Shown here: piece after piece, positions 1 through 8,257 of the stretch | How the letters are laid out: the number at the start of each line of letters is the position of its first letter | How positions within the stretch are numbered: position 1 is the first letter of the stretch | NCBI GenBank assembly: GCA_937988745.1 | Contig: CALKAR010000051.1 | Location: 1-17,570 of the forward strand | Reading direction: 5' to 3' | Length of the DNA: 17,570 nucleotides | From: an uncultured Peptococcaceae bacterium | GTDB taxonomy: Bacteria; Bacillota; Limnochordia; Darwinibacteriales; Darwinibacteriaceae | Made by a program: the position numbers and the translations under genes | The notes under the pieces: generated by a model | Databases searched by the model: none | What the model was told of the DNA's origin: nothing | Seen by the model: only the letters and a program-made list of their open reading frames with translations

Positions 1-128
1 GCATCGTCGCCAGCACGGTTAATTCTCATACCGCTGGAGAGTCTTTCCATGCTCTTTGAGCTGTTAGCTTGGTTTACACCCAACTGCCTGTGGGCATTGA
101 GGGCCATAATGTTGTTGTTAATTCTCAT
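1..128 (-). CDS. Flagellin, N-terminal fragment (runs off the window edge)
   Basis: This is the N-terminal part of flagellin, the filament subunit exported by the flagellar type III apparatus. The minus strand reads MRINNNIMALNAHRQLGVNQ, followed by a Ser/Lys-rich stretch and LSSGMRINRAGDDA. This is the conserved D0/D1 coiled-coil start of bacterial flagellins. The ATG at 128-126 sits behind a strong SD (AAGGAGGT, 142-135). Forty-two full codons are visible and the rest lies beyond position 1. There is no signal peptide, as expected. The gene has its own SigD-type promoter and a leader of about 120 nt carrying CsrA-like sites. A hairpin terminator separates it from the upstream glycan operon on the same strand. 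The family call is essentially certain. The symbol is left blank because hag and fliC paralogues cannot be told apart from this fragment. Confidence 0.95.
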   Translation of the reverse strand, partial: MRINNNIMALNAHRQLGVNQANSSKSMERLSSGMRINRAGDD

Positions 129-134
129 TGTTTT

Positions 135-214
135 ACCTCCTTGTGGTAAATCATTTTTGTGGAACATCCGTGTTCCTTGGGACTCAGCAGAGGTGATCAG
201 GCTCTCCTTGTCCC
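135..214 (-). promoter_or_regulatory. Flagellin mRNA leader with candidate CsrA sites
   Basis: The leader has a perfect hairpin at 176-161: stem GGAACA/UGUUCC with loop CGGA. It displays GGA in the loop and contains ACACGGAUGU, which is 9 of 10 to the CsrA consensus ACARGGAUGU. The SD region (144-135) reads ACAAGGAGGU, also 9 of 10. The GGA cores lie 29 nt apart. A third ACAAGGA (211-205) lies inside a GGGAC/GUCCC-bounded hairpin (214-179). This matches the layout known for the Bacillus hag leader, where CsrA bound to an upstream hairpin and to the SD blocks translation and FliW relieves it. CsrA and FliW genes are not in the window. Confidence 0.7.
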
Positions 215-259
215 TTTAAGAAAACAGCCGTGGCCACCATGACTGTTCTCTCAATACAT

Positions 260-287
260 GTATCGTCAGGGTGCCCCTGGACTTTAG
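260..287 (-). promoter_or_regulatory. SigD (sigma-28) type promoter of flagellin
   Basis: On the minus strand, CTAAA (287-283) is followed by a 15-nt spacer and then GACGATAC (267-260). The known flagellar sigma consensus is TAAA-N15-GCCGATAA/T. The -35 matches fully, the -10 matches about 6 of 8, and the spacing is exact. Transcription would start near 250-253, giving a leader of about 120 nt to the flagellin ATG. Confidence 0.85.
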
Positions 288-317
288 CCCCTTCTTGCAT
301 TTTTTCTCTAAAATGAG

Positions 318-341
318 GCAGGGCCCCTTGCGAGGCCCTGC
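318..341 (-). terminator. Hairpin terminator of the glycan operon
   Basis: Just after the GH2 stop codon lies an 8-bp stem, GCAGGGCC/GGCCCTGC, with an 8-nt loop. It is followed on the minus strand by CTCATTTT. The U-tract is short, so this may be a weak rho-independent terminator. Its position between the GH2 stop and the flagellin promoter supports the call. Confidence 0.65.
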
Positions 342-349
342 TGTAGCCG

Positions 350-2581
350 TTATTTCTTCACTTCGATTTCGATTGTCTCACTCTCGAACCTGGTTGTTAC
401 ACCCTTGATCTTGATGGTTCCTTCTTCACCAGTCGTTCTTACCCAAGTGGCAATGCAGCCGCCGATAAGCCCCGTCACCTTTGGTCCAATCAGAGTTCCC
501 GGGCCTTCAATCTCAAACTCAATTACCTCATTGAGGTAAGGCAGAATGTTTCCAACTTGGTCCACAACCTTGAATACTACCCTCGTTGCATCGCTGCCAT
601 CGGCAATCAGAGTAGTATCGTCGGCCTCGATCTCGAGTTTGGTTGGAACAGGTGCAGCAGCAAACTTCTTCACTGCCACTTCCTTGCCATCTACGATACC
701 AATAAACTCCGCATCATACCACTGCACGCCCCAGATACCAGTCTTCAGCTCAGTAATAATTACCGGCGGGTATGGTACACCCTGGTACTGATCCTTGGCA
801 GGGAAGAATTCGCCCACTTCCTTGCCGTGGAGCTTCACCTTGACGCTGTCGCAGTTAGTGAAGATCACAAGCGGCAGTACACCAGCGCCGCCCCGCTCAC
901 CCAAGGTCCAGAGAGTGGCTGGCTCCAGAACAGGTTTGATCTTTGGATCCACCTGGCTGCCGTAGAAATGAGCTGCCATCTTCGGAATCCGGAACATATC
1001 CATCACACCGTGGTAGCAGATCCGGTCGCCAGAACCAAAGTCGTAGTGAGTGTTGTAGTCAAAGGCACACCAGCCATAAGCTGCCGAGATATGCGGATCA
1101 AGGGCTGCCGCATTCTGCACCCGCAGGTGCCGCATAGCATGCTCTACCAGACGCTCTTCTTGGTCAAACCGCTTGGTAGGATACATATGGCCGTTGAACT
1201 CGGTGACCATGTAAGGCACATAGTCCTCTGTGCGAGTAACAAACTTCGGATCCCGGAGGATTCTTTCCCCACCGCTGTGGATAAAGTCGTTCATGGTGTA
1301 AACGTCTTCTAAGAAGTCGCTGCCCTCCAGGTAGCGCACACCACCGGTCTGGCGAGTGGGATCCAGTTCCCGGGCGATCCGGTTCGTCTCTTTATAAAAC
1401 TCATGATCGTCTTGCGACTCATTGATCCGCACACCCCAGAGGAAGATGGAAGGATGGTTCCAGTCGCGCTCAATCATTTCCCGCACATCTTCATACGAAA
1501 CCTGTTTCCACTCTTCATCACCAATGTGCTGCCAGCCAGGAATCTCTTCAAAGACCAGCAGCCCGATTTCATCACAGCGATCCAAGAAATGCGGGCTCTG
1601 CGGATAGTGACTGGTCCGCACAGTGTTGAGGCACAGCTCATACTTTAAGATATCCGCATCTTTACGCTGCACACGGGCAGGCATTGCATAGCCCACATAA
1701 GGGAACGCTTGATGGCGGTTTAAACCCCTCAGCATAACCTTTTCCCCATTAAGGTAGAACCCATCGGGCTTTACAACAGCTTCTCTAAAGCCAATGCGAG
1801 TCTTGAAGTTATCTTTGACACTTCCCTCGTCCCCAATGGTTACTTCCACATGGTACAGATTAGGGTTATCAATATCCCAGAGGAGAATATCCGTGAGGTC
1901 TGAGATCACCACATCAAACTGGCTCTTTCCAGGTTCAGCAGTGACAGTTTCGGTACCTTCGGCTACGAGGCTTCCTTCCCGAGAAAGCTTAACCGTAATG
2001 TCTAAGGTCTGAGCACTGTCAGTGGTGTTGGAGATATAAACAGTCGTCTCCAGCTCTTTTTCTGGTTCCAAAACCTTCTTCGGCTTAGCAAAGATGTTGT
2101 GGATATAAACTGGATCAACTACCCGCAGATATACATCCCGGTAGATTCCGCCGTAGCAGAGATAGTCAATCACATAGCCAAAGGGCGGAATATCAGGACG
2201 CTCAGTGGAGTCGACCTTCACGACTAACACGTTCTCGCCCTCTTTGAGCGCAGGTGTAAGATCAATCGAAAACGGTGTATACCCGCCTTTATGGCTTCCT
2301 AAGAACTCTCCATTCAAGTATACTTCCGCATAAGCCATAACCGCATCAAAATCGACAAAGACCTTCTTCCCATCCCAGCTGGGATCGAAGCTGAAAACCT
2401 TGCGGTAGCAGGAAACAAACTGGTAGTCCTTCTCATCGAAGTAGTTGTAAGGCAGTTCTTTGTTGGCATGGGGGATGGTTACTCTTTCAAACCCATCAGC
2501 CTGGAAATCCGGTGCAATAAACTCGTCTTTCCACTCTGGAGTGTATTCCCACCCCTGATTAAACACAAATGTCTCCCTCAC
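350..2581 (-). CDS. Glycoside hydrolase family 2 (beta-galactosidase/glucuronidase type)
   Basis: This 743-aa exo-beta-glycosidase has the full GH2 layout: an N-terminal jelly-roll sugar-binding domain (about 1-160), an Ig-like sandwich (about 165-265), a TIM barrel (about 270-550) and a C-terminal Ig/Big-like domain (about 645-740). The acid/base Glu388 lies in NHPSIFLWGVRINES and the nucleophile Glu461 in MVTEFNGHM. It has no signal peptide, so it should be cytoplasmic. The frame is open upstream to an ATG at 2668 that overlaps the glgB stop, but that ATG has no SD and adds 29 atypical residues. The GTG at 2581 follows GGAAGGAG and begins the usual MRETFVFNQGW, so I chose it. It is last in the operon after glgB. 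The exact substrate (galactoside, glucuronide or mannoside) cannot be read from sequence. Confidence 0.92.
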   Translation of the reverse strand: MRETFVFNQGWEYTPEWKDEFIAPDFQADGFERVTIPHANKELPYNYFDEKDYQFVSCYRKVFSFDPSWDGKKVFVDFDAVMAYAEVYLNGEFLGSHKGGYTPFSIDLTPALKEGENVLVVKVDSTERPDIPPFGYVIDYLCYGGIYRDVYLRVVDPVYIHNIFAKPKKVLEPEKELETTVYISNTTDSAQTLDITVKLSREGSLVAEGTETVTAEPGKSQFDVVISDLTDILLWDIDNPNLYHVEVTIGDEGSVKDNFKTRIGFREAVVKPDGFYLNGEKVMLRGLNRHQAFPYVGYAMPARVQRKDADILKYELCLNTVRTSHYPQSPHFLDRCDEIGLLVFEEIPGWQHIGDEEWKQVSYEDVREMIERDWNHPSIFLWGVRINESQDDHEFYKETNRIARELDPTRQTGGVRYLEGSDFLEDVYTMNDFIHSGGERILRDPKFVTRTEDYVPYMVTEFNGHMYPTKRFDQEERLVEHAMRHLRVQNAAALDPHISAAYGWCAFDYNTHYDFGSGDRICYHGVMDMFRIPKMAAHFYGSQVDPKIKPVLEPATLWTLGERGGAGVLPLVIFTNCDSVKVKLHGKEVGEFFPAKDQYQGVPYPPVIITELKTGIWGVQWYDAEFIGIVDGKEVAVKKFAAAPVPTKLEIEADDTTLIADGSDATRVVFKVVDQVGNILPYLNEVIEFEIEGPGTLIGPKVTGLIGGCIATWVRTTGEEGTIKIKGVTTRFESETIEIEVKK

Positions 2582-2667
2582 ACCATTTCTCCTTCCTTTA
2601 AGTAATGCGTTCTGCACGTATAGTAATTCCAGGAAGAATCGTATAATCCTGTCAAAATCCCTCTGCA

Positions 2668-4635
2668 TCAGACATTTTGCGTTCGGTACTTGGTATAAGA
2701 AAAAGCTGTTCTATGATCCTTCTTATCTGAAAGGATCTTTTCCAGACGCAAATAAACTGCAGCTAACGGAGGCAGCGTGATCGAGATACTCTGTTCGCGG
2801 TTGTGCCACGAAATGTTTTCAGACCTTAGGGGATTCGGATTAGCCACTCCCGAACCGCCCCACTCCTTATAATCGCTGTTGAACACTTCCTTATATATCC
2901 CCGGTATGGGAACCCCAATCCGGTAGTTGTACCGCACCACGGGAGTAAAGTTTACTACCACCACTAAGAGATCGTGGGGATCTTTGCCCTTACGGACGAA
3001 GGAAATTACGCTCTGTTCAGAGTCATTAGCATCGATCCATTCAAACCCTTCCCAGCTGTGATCCTGTTCCCAAAGAGCAGGGCTGTTCCGGTAAAACCAG
3101 TTCAGCGCCTTATTGTAGTCCCACAAACTTCTGTGCATTGGATAATCCAACAGATGCCAGTCAAGGCTTTGTGTGTAGTTCCACTCAATAAACTGCCCGA
3201 ACTCTGCTCCCATAAAGAGCAGTTTCTTACCAGGGTGGGCCATCATATAACCTAAGAAAGCTCGCAGGTTAGCAAACTTCTGCCAGTAATCACCGGGCAT
3301 TTTGTCTAAGAGAGACTTCTTGCCGTGCACCACTTCATCATGGGAAATTGGCAGCACAAAGTTCTCACTGAAGGCGTACATAAAAGAAAACGTGACCAGG
3401 TTGTGATGGTACTTTCTATGTATAGGATCAAGCTCCATATACCTCAGCATGTCATTCATCCAGCCCATGTTCCATTTATAATTGAACCCCAACCCTCCTA
3501 GATAGGGCGGCATTGTCACTAAAGGCCACGCACTGCTTTCTTCCGCGATCATTAAGGTTCCGGGGAACCTGGTTAGGACCTGTTCATTCAGCTTGCGCAG
3601 AAATGCGATTGATTCTAAGTTTTCTCGCCCGCCTTGAGAATTAGGATTCCATTCTCCCGGCTTTTTGTCGAAGTCTAAGTAGAGCATGGCCGCCACCGCA
3701 TCAACCCGCAGCCCATCAATATGGTACACATCCAGCCAGAAGAGGGCATTAGAAATGAGGAAACTCTGCACCTCGGTTTTGCCTAAATCAAAGTTGCTCG
3801 TTCCCCAGCCGTGGTTATCTGCCCTCTTAGGATCGGCATACTCATAGCAGGCCGTCCCATCAAACATCCGCAGCCCATGATCATCCCGGCAGAAATGCCC
3901 CGGCACCCAGTCTAGGATCACTCCGATTCCTTTCTGATGACAACGGTCCACAAACGCCATAAACTCATAGGGCGTCCCATAGCGGCTGGTAATCGCGTAG
4001 TACCCCGTAGTCTGATAACCCCACGAACCATCGAAGGGATGCTCCATTACAGGGAGCAGCTCAATGTGGGTGTAGCCCATATCCGCCACATAGTCGATCA
4101 ATTCTTCGGTAAGCTCTTTATAGGTGTAATACTGCTCAAAACCGCGGTTTTTCCAAGAACCAAGGTGGACTTCGTAAATCAGCATGGGCTGATCAAAAGG
4201 CGACTGCGAAGCCTTTCTCTCCTGCCACTCCCGATCATTCCACTGGTAGCCCTTGAGATTCACCACCTTTGAAGCAGTGCGGGGCTTAACTTCCGCATAA
4301 AAGGCATAGGGATCGGCCTTCAGAATAAGCTGCCCTGAATAAGTGCGGATTTCATATTTATAGATTGTCCCTTCTCCAAGGCCGGGAATAAAAAGGGCCC
4401 AGATGCCAGACGCAGGCTGGCGCTTCATGGGATGGGCATCGCCGTTCCAGCTGTTGAAGTCACCTACAACCGAGACGCGCTCCGCGTTAGGAGCCCATAC
4501 CGCAAAGCGCACACCCGCTTGCCCATTTTCCTCGACTAAATGGGCACCCAGCATGGCGTAGCTTTCGTAGTGAGTTCCCTGATGAAATAGATAACGATCA
4601 AGCTCACTGTAAGGCGAAGCAATCCACTTCGGCAT
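2668..4635 (-). CDS. glgB: 1,4-alpha-glucan branching enzyme GlgB (GH13_9)
   Basis: GlgB introduces alpha-1,6 branches into glycogen-type alpha-1,4-glucan in the cytoplasm. The 655-aa product has an N-terminal CBM48 (about 35-125; FAVWAPNAERVSVVGDFNSW), the GH13 barrel and a C-terminal beta domain. The catalytic set is complete: region I DWVPGHF (242-248), nucleophile Asp312 in GLRVDAVAAM, acid/base Glu365 in MIAEESSAWP, and Asp433 in PISHDEVVHGK. Length is normal for short-form bacterial GlgB. An unusual basic tail of about 20 residues follows the last conserved strand. The ATG overlaps the pullulanase stop (TAATG) behind GGAGGGG, which suggests translational coupling. No glgA, glgC or glgP lies in the window. 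Confidence 0.97.
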   Translation of the reverse strand: MPKWIASPYSELDRYLFHQGTHYESYAMLGAHLVEENGQAGVRFAVWAPNAERVSVVGDFNSWNGDAHPMKRQPASGIWALFIPGLGEGTIYKYEIRTYSGQLILKADPYAFYAEVKPRTASKVVNLKGYQWNDREWQERKASQSPFDQPMLIYEVHLGSWKNRGFEQYYTYKELTEELIDYVADMGYTHIELLPVMEHPFDGSWGYQTTGYYAITSRYGTPYEFMAFVDRCHQKGIGVILDWVPGHFCRDDHGLRMFDGTACYEYADPKRADNHGWGTSNFDLGKTEVQSFLISNALFWLDVYHIDGLRVDAVAAMLYLDFDKKPGEWNPNSQGGRENLESIAFLRKLNEQVLTRFPGTLMIAEESSAWPLVTMPPYLGGLGFNYKWNMGWMNDMLRYMELDPIHRKYHHNLVTFSFMYAFSENFVLPISHDEVVHGKKSLLDKMPGDYWQKFANLRAFLGYMMAHPGKKLLFMGAEFGQFIEWNYTQSLDWHLLDYPMHRSLWDYNKALNWFYRNSPALWEQDHSWEGFEWIDANDSEQSVISFVRKGKDPHDLLVVVVNFTPVVRYNYRIGVPIPGIYKEVFNSDYKEWGGSGVANPNPLRSENISWHNREQSISITLPPLAAVYLRLEKILSDKKDHRTAFSYTKYRTQNV

Positions 4636-7508
4636 TAAACCCCTCCTTCGGTAATGCTGTTTAGGTCAACCAAGATGCGACAGCTCCTCCCTGCCACAAC
4701 TACTGTCTGGTCCAGGATCTCGCCAAAGGGAAGCAGATCAGCCCGCTCTTCATCTACCACGGTTCCCCAGCGACCAGGATTGAGTTTCACCGGTACCGGA
4801 TCTGGGTTAGCATTGAACAGAACGGCGATCAAACCCCAAGGATCACCACCCGCATGGGGCCCAAGGAAATACCCCACCATGTTGGGTGCGGGCATTTCTA
4901 TAAAGGTAAGCTTGGACCGGATTTCCGCACTGGTTCTCATCCGAAAAGCGGGATGGGCCCGCCGCAGTGCGATCAAACACTTGGTATAGTCAAAGAGCTC
5001 CCGGTAGCGCACCTTGCGGCCCCAATCGATCCTATTTACCCGGTCAGGCGACTGGTAACTGTTGTGCTCTCCGCCTTTGGTACGGGCAAACTCCTGCCCC
5101 GCATGCAAAAACGGAATCCCCTGACTTGTGAGGACAAGAGCGTTAGCCAGCTTCTGCATCTTGATCCTTTCCTCTTCAGAAACGTCGGGAGCGCTGGCAA
5201 TAAGCTTATCCCACAGCGTGAGATTATCGTGGGAAGCAGCATAAGTAATACACTGACTGGGCTCCAGCGCCCAAGGCCCCTCACCATAATTAGCCCGTCC
5301 ATAATCCACCTGCTCGTGGTAGGTCGCAGCCACAATGCCAAACTTGATAGGTTCCTCAAAACCTGCCCCCTGCACAAACCCCGGTTCCCGCTGATGGAAA
5401 ACATGTCCTTTCACCGCATCCCGCATATCATTCGAAAACGAAGCTATGCCCTTCAGCTGAGGTGTATTGCTTTTTAGAGCCCTGAGACCTCCCGGCAGGG
5501 TCGAATCGGCAGCCGCCCATCCTTCCCCATAAATAATAATGGAAGGATCGATTTCATTCAGTGCCCTGCGCACTGCCTTCATTGTTTTGACATGATGCAG
5601 CCCCATCAGATCGAAGCGGAACCCATCGATTTTATACTCCCGTGCCCAATAGGTGACCGAGTCCACGATGAACTTGCGCACCATAGAACGTTCATCGGCA
5701 AGCTCATTCCCACAGCCCGAACCATTAGAAAAGTGCCCATCTGGACGTAGGCGGTAGTAGTAGCCTGGAACCAGCTGGTTGAAGTTCGCATCCATGCTCT
5801 TCGCTGTGTGGTTGTAGACCACGTCCATGATTACCCGTATCCCTGCGCGGTGGAGGCCCTGCACCATCTCCTTAAACTCGCGGATGCGCACTTCACCGTT
5901 GAAGGGATCGGTGGAATAAGAACCTTCAGGAATATTGTAGTGGAGTGGATCATAGCCCCAGTTGTAGCCTAAGTTGGGGCGAGATTCATCCACTGAGATA
6001 TAGTCAAACACAGGCAGGAGGTGAAGATGGGTAATTCCCAGTTCCTTTAGGTGAGAAAGCCCTGTAAACACACCGTCGGGACCCCTTGTGTGGGGTTCCA
6101 CCACGCCTAAGTACTTCCCCTTGTTGTTGATCCCTGAAGCTGGATGGATAGAAAAGTCCCGGACATGCAGTTCGTAGATCACCGCATCGGTAGGTGCTGC
6201 AAGCGGCGGGCGATGAGCTCTTTCCCACCCAGGCGGATTAGTACGGGAAAGATCGACTACCATCCCCCGCTCCCCATTTACGCCGCAGGCCCGGGCGTAA
6301 GGGTCTACCACCTCATGTTGTGCATCGTGATGGGTTACGAGGTATGTATAGTAGCGACCGTGAAGATCACCTGGAACTTCGCAGATCCACGTGCCTTTCA
6401 CATCGCGGCGCATGGGGAACTTTTCTGCCTTTCCTCCCTGGCCTGATTTATACAGTAAAACGGTGACTGCTTCAGCAGTGGGCGCCCATACCCGAAACTT
6501 AGTACCTTCGGGTGAGTAGTCTGCCCCTAAATCATTTCCTTCATATGTAAAGCGTTCCGCGAAGGCTTGGGTGTCGAAGATCCGTCCCATCGTCACACGG
6601 GCGGTTCCATGGGTGGGATGGCTGACGGTGTAGACGGCTTCTAGATCCAGATGTTCTTCAGAAGCAAGCCGCAGCCGCTTTGCCCCATCCCTGCCTGACT
6701 CAAATGTGATCACCTCAGCTAAAGGCTCTTCCTCATCATTTCTAAACAGGCGAAATCCGCCGCCTCTGACTGGATCTAGCTTAACGGGTATATTGGTTTC
6801 AATCGAGATCACTTTTTCCTCATCGATCTGGGCCTTCACAATGCGCGGCACCCTGTCCACATCTCGAGGAGAATAGTACACCCGCCCATCTTCCTGCATC
6901 AACCAGATATGAAGCTGTCCTTCGTTATCTAGATGATAGAAAGGCACAAACCGATCGCCACCATCTTTTTCAGCCCAGGAATTGCCCGCCGCACTCCTTC
7001 GGACGATGAAACCCATTTCCCCTGTATCAGTAATGTGCTCAAAGGGAACCCGGGCCACTACCCCATAAGCATCTGCCGCAGAGAATTCCACCTGCCAACC
7101 AGGCTCGTCCCCCTGCCAAACCCACAAGTTCCAGCCTGTGTAGTCCTGATCGTAGCGGTAGTAATGCACCGTAACCAAAGCCTTCTCAAAAAAACGCACT
7201 CTACTGCGAAGGTCAGCTGGAGGCGCAGTGTAGACCGTGGGGTCCCCATCCCGCAGCCAGACTTCTGCTTCCCCTTCCACGAAGTTCTCGATGTAGCGGT
7301 CATGGGCGATGTCTTTATCCCAGGTGTAGGAATGGATCACAAAGCCCACCCGCCTGTGGTTCCCTGGGATTTCAGCGGTGGCAATGCGGCCGTACTCATC
7401 ACTTTCCGTAAACTTAACTTCCCAACCGGCATAGTTATCCGGCCAGAGCCATACATTCCAAGGAGTGTAGTTGTTGTCCGAACGATGGTAGTAGATGCGG
7501 ACTTTCAT
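4635..7508 (-). CDS. pulA: Pullulanase, type I (GH13_14) with two N-terminal CBM41-like modules
   Basis: This debranching enzyme hydrolyses alpha-1,6 links in pullulan, amylopectin or glycogen. The 957-aa product carries two tandem starch-binding PUD/CBM41-like modules, each opening with an IYYHR or VHYYR type strand and YTxWNxWxW (about 1-95 and 110-215). These are followed by an Ig-like linker, a CBM48 (about 325-415) and the GH13 barrel. The type I signature YNWGYDP is at 515-521, and the nucleophile Asp633 (FRFDLMG), acid/base Glu662 (YGEGW) and Asp761 (SHDN) are present. A TTG lies 6 codons upstream, but the ATG at 7508 is chosen because GAGGGGG sits 9 nt before it. There is no signal peptide, so the protein is predicted intracellular, which is unusual for a CBM41-bearing pullulanase. 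It is first gene of the operon and overlaps glgB by one base. Confidence 0.95.
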   Translation of the reverse strand: MKVRIYYHRSDNNYTPWNVWLWPDNYAGWEVKFTESDEYGRIATAEIPGNHRRVGFVIHSYTWDKDIAHDRYIENFVEGEAEVWLRDGDPTVYTAPPADLRSRVRFFEKALVTVHYYRYDQDYTGWNLWVWQGDEPGWQVEFSAADAYGVVARVPFEHITDTGEMGFIVRRSAAGNSWAEKDGGDRFVPFYHLDNEGQLHIWLMQEDGRVYYSPRDVDRVPRIVKAQIDEEKVISIETNIPVKLDPVRGGGFRLFRNDEEEPLAEVITFESGRDGAKRLRLASEEHLDLEAVYTVSHPTHGTARVTMGRIFDTQAFAERFTYEGNDLGADYSPEGTKFRVWAPTAEAVTVLLYKSGQGGKAEKFPMRRDVKGTWICEVPGDLHGRYYTYLVTHHDAQHEVVDPYARACGVNGERGMVVDLSRTNPPGWERAHRPPLAAPTDAVIYELHVRDFSIHPASGINNKGKYLGVVEPHTRGPDGVFTGLSHLKELGITHLHLLPVFDYISVDESRPNLGYNWGYDPLHYNIPEGSYSTDPFNGEVRIREFKEMVQGLHRAGIRVIMDVVYNHTAKSMDANFNQLVPGYYYRLRPDGHFSNGSGCGNELADERSMVRKFIVDSVTYWAREYKIDGFRFDLMGLHHVKTMKAVRRALNEIDPSIIIYGEGWAAADSTLPGGLRALKSNTPQLKGIASFSNDMRDAVKGHVFHQREPGFVQGAGFEEPIKFGIVAATYHEQVDYGRANYGEGPWALEPSQCITYAASHDNLTLWDKLIASAPDVSEEERIKMQKLANALVLTSQGIPFLHAGQEFARTKGGEHNSYQSPDRVNRIDWGRKVRYRELFDYTKCLIALRRAHPAFRMRTSAEIRSKLTFIEMPAPNMVGYFLGPHAGGDPWGLIAVLFNANPDPVPVKLNPGRWGTVVDEERADLLPFGEILDQTVVVAGRSCRILVDLNSITEGGV

Positions 7509-7595
7509 TGGCAGAATCCCCCTCAATAACCAACCTAGTGCATAGTGTTCCCAGGTGATAGCAGGCTAAACAAAGTCGCGGTTTTACGGCTTTAC

Positions 7596-7683
7596 ATCAA
7601 ACTTACTTGATACAGGAAATTTTTCCTAAATTTTGCATAATCTGTCCATCGCCGACAAAAAATACTAGCGGATGAATCATCCG
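7596..7683. promoter_or_regulatory. Inverted repeats in the divergent pulA / secretin-locus intergenic region
   Basis: Three symmetric elements lie in the 191-bp divergent spacer: ATCAA-6 nt-TTGAT (7596-7611), AGGAAA-TT-TTTCCT (7614-7627) and CGGATGA-A-TCATCCG (7669-7683). The last abuts the SD of the first locus gene and could fold as an RNA hairpin. They are plausible operators for divergent control. No well-spaced SigA promoter is convincing on either strand; a CATAAT at 7636 lacks a -35 partner. Confidence 0.4.
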
Positions 7684-7699
7684 GAGGGAGAGAACATTT

Positions 7700-8185
7700 G
7701 TGAAAACGCGTTGGCAATTTTTACCGACATTGATGTTTTTCATCGTGGTGATTGTATCGGCGACCGCATGGGCAGAGGGAATCAGAATTATTGAAGTAAC
7801 ACCGCTGGACTTCGGGTACATCACTGGAGCTCCAGGAGAGTATGAAGCGGAAAAACCTGCAATTGTCAAATTCACTGCCGACTTTCCAGTTACGGTTACT
7901 ATAAAAGCCGATCCTCTGGAATACGCAGAAAAACCGAAGTTCGGCGGTCTTATGAACACAGAGAAGGATTCACTGAATGTCTTGTACTGGGTAGGAGGTA
8001 CAGAGGAAAGATCCACTCAGTTTGCAGGTAATCAGTGGCGGACCTTCTCTTTTGAACCTTCAAACAAGGTGCATCAGCTGGAGATATACGGTGTAGTCCG
8101 TATCTCCGAAATCCACGGCCAACCCGCTGGCCCCTATAAAGGCAGTATCACAGTGACAATCAGTGCTGCCCAAGGAGGTGGATAA
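7700..8185 (+). CDS. Secreted small beta-rich protein, putative fibre/surface subunit A
   Basis: I do not recognise a named family. The 161-aa product has a clear signal peptide (MKTRWQF then hydrophobic FFIVVIVSA, cleavage near AWA/EG at 25). The mature part of about 136 aa has no cysteine and strong beta-strand alternation. It opens with TPLDFGYITG, has a central FPVTVTIKADPL and ends YKGSITVTISAA. This resembles the layout of spore-coat-U or fimbrial-type beta-sandwich subunits, but the resemblance is pattern-level only. The GTG start follows GGAGGGAG by 9 nt. It is first of five consecutive genes for exported proteins that include a PapD-like protein and a secretin, so a subunit or cargo role is inferred. 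It shares opening and closing strand motifs with the next gene product. Confidence 0.85.
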   Translation: MKTRWQFLPTLMFFIVVIVSATAWAEGIRIIEVTPLDFGYITGAPGEYEAEKPAIVKFTADFPVTVTIKADPLEYAEKPKFGGLMNTEKDSLNVLYWVGGTEERSTQFAGNQWRTFSFEPSNKVHQLEIYGVVRISEIHGQPAGPYKGSITVTISAAQGGG

Positions 8186-8257
8186 GGACAAAGGGTCAGG
8201 GTGGAATAAAGCAACTACAATCACTAGACAAACTTTATCCTTAAGGAGGAAAACTCA

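Noticed and set aside
557..1312. 251-aa plus-strand open frame opposite the GH2 gene
   Set aside because: It is antisense to a well-conserved catalytic protein, has no SD and no recognisable domain; a shadow frame.
2582..2668. 29-residue N-terminal extension of the GH2 frame from ATG 2668
   Set aside because: No SD precedes ATG 2668, and the extension does not look like a GH2 N-terminus; GTG 2581 has a good SD and the conserved start.
7627..7658. Possible SigD promoter upstream of the secretin locus (TAAA at 7627-7630 and GCCGACAA at 7651-7658)
   Set aside because: The -10 matches 7 of 8, but the spacer is 20 nt rather than about 15, so it is unlikely to work.
7701..7716. cre-like CcpA site TGAAAACGCGTTGGCA at the start of subunit A
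   Set aside because: Only the central AACGCGTT is symmetric; the outer half-site does not fit the consensus and it overlaps coding sequence.
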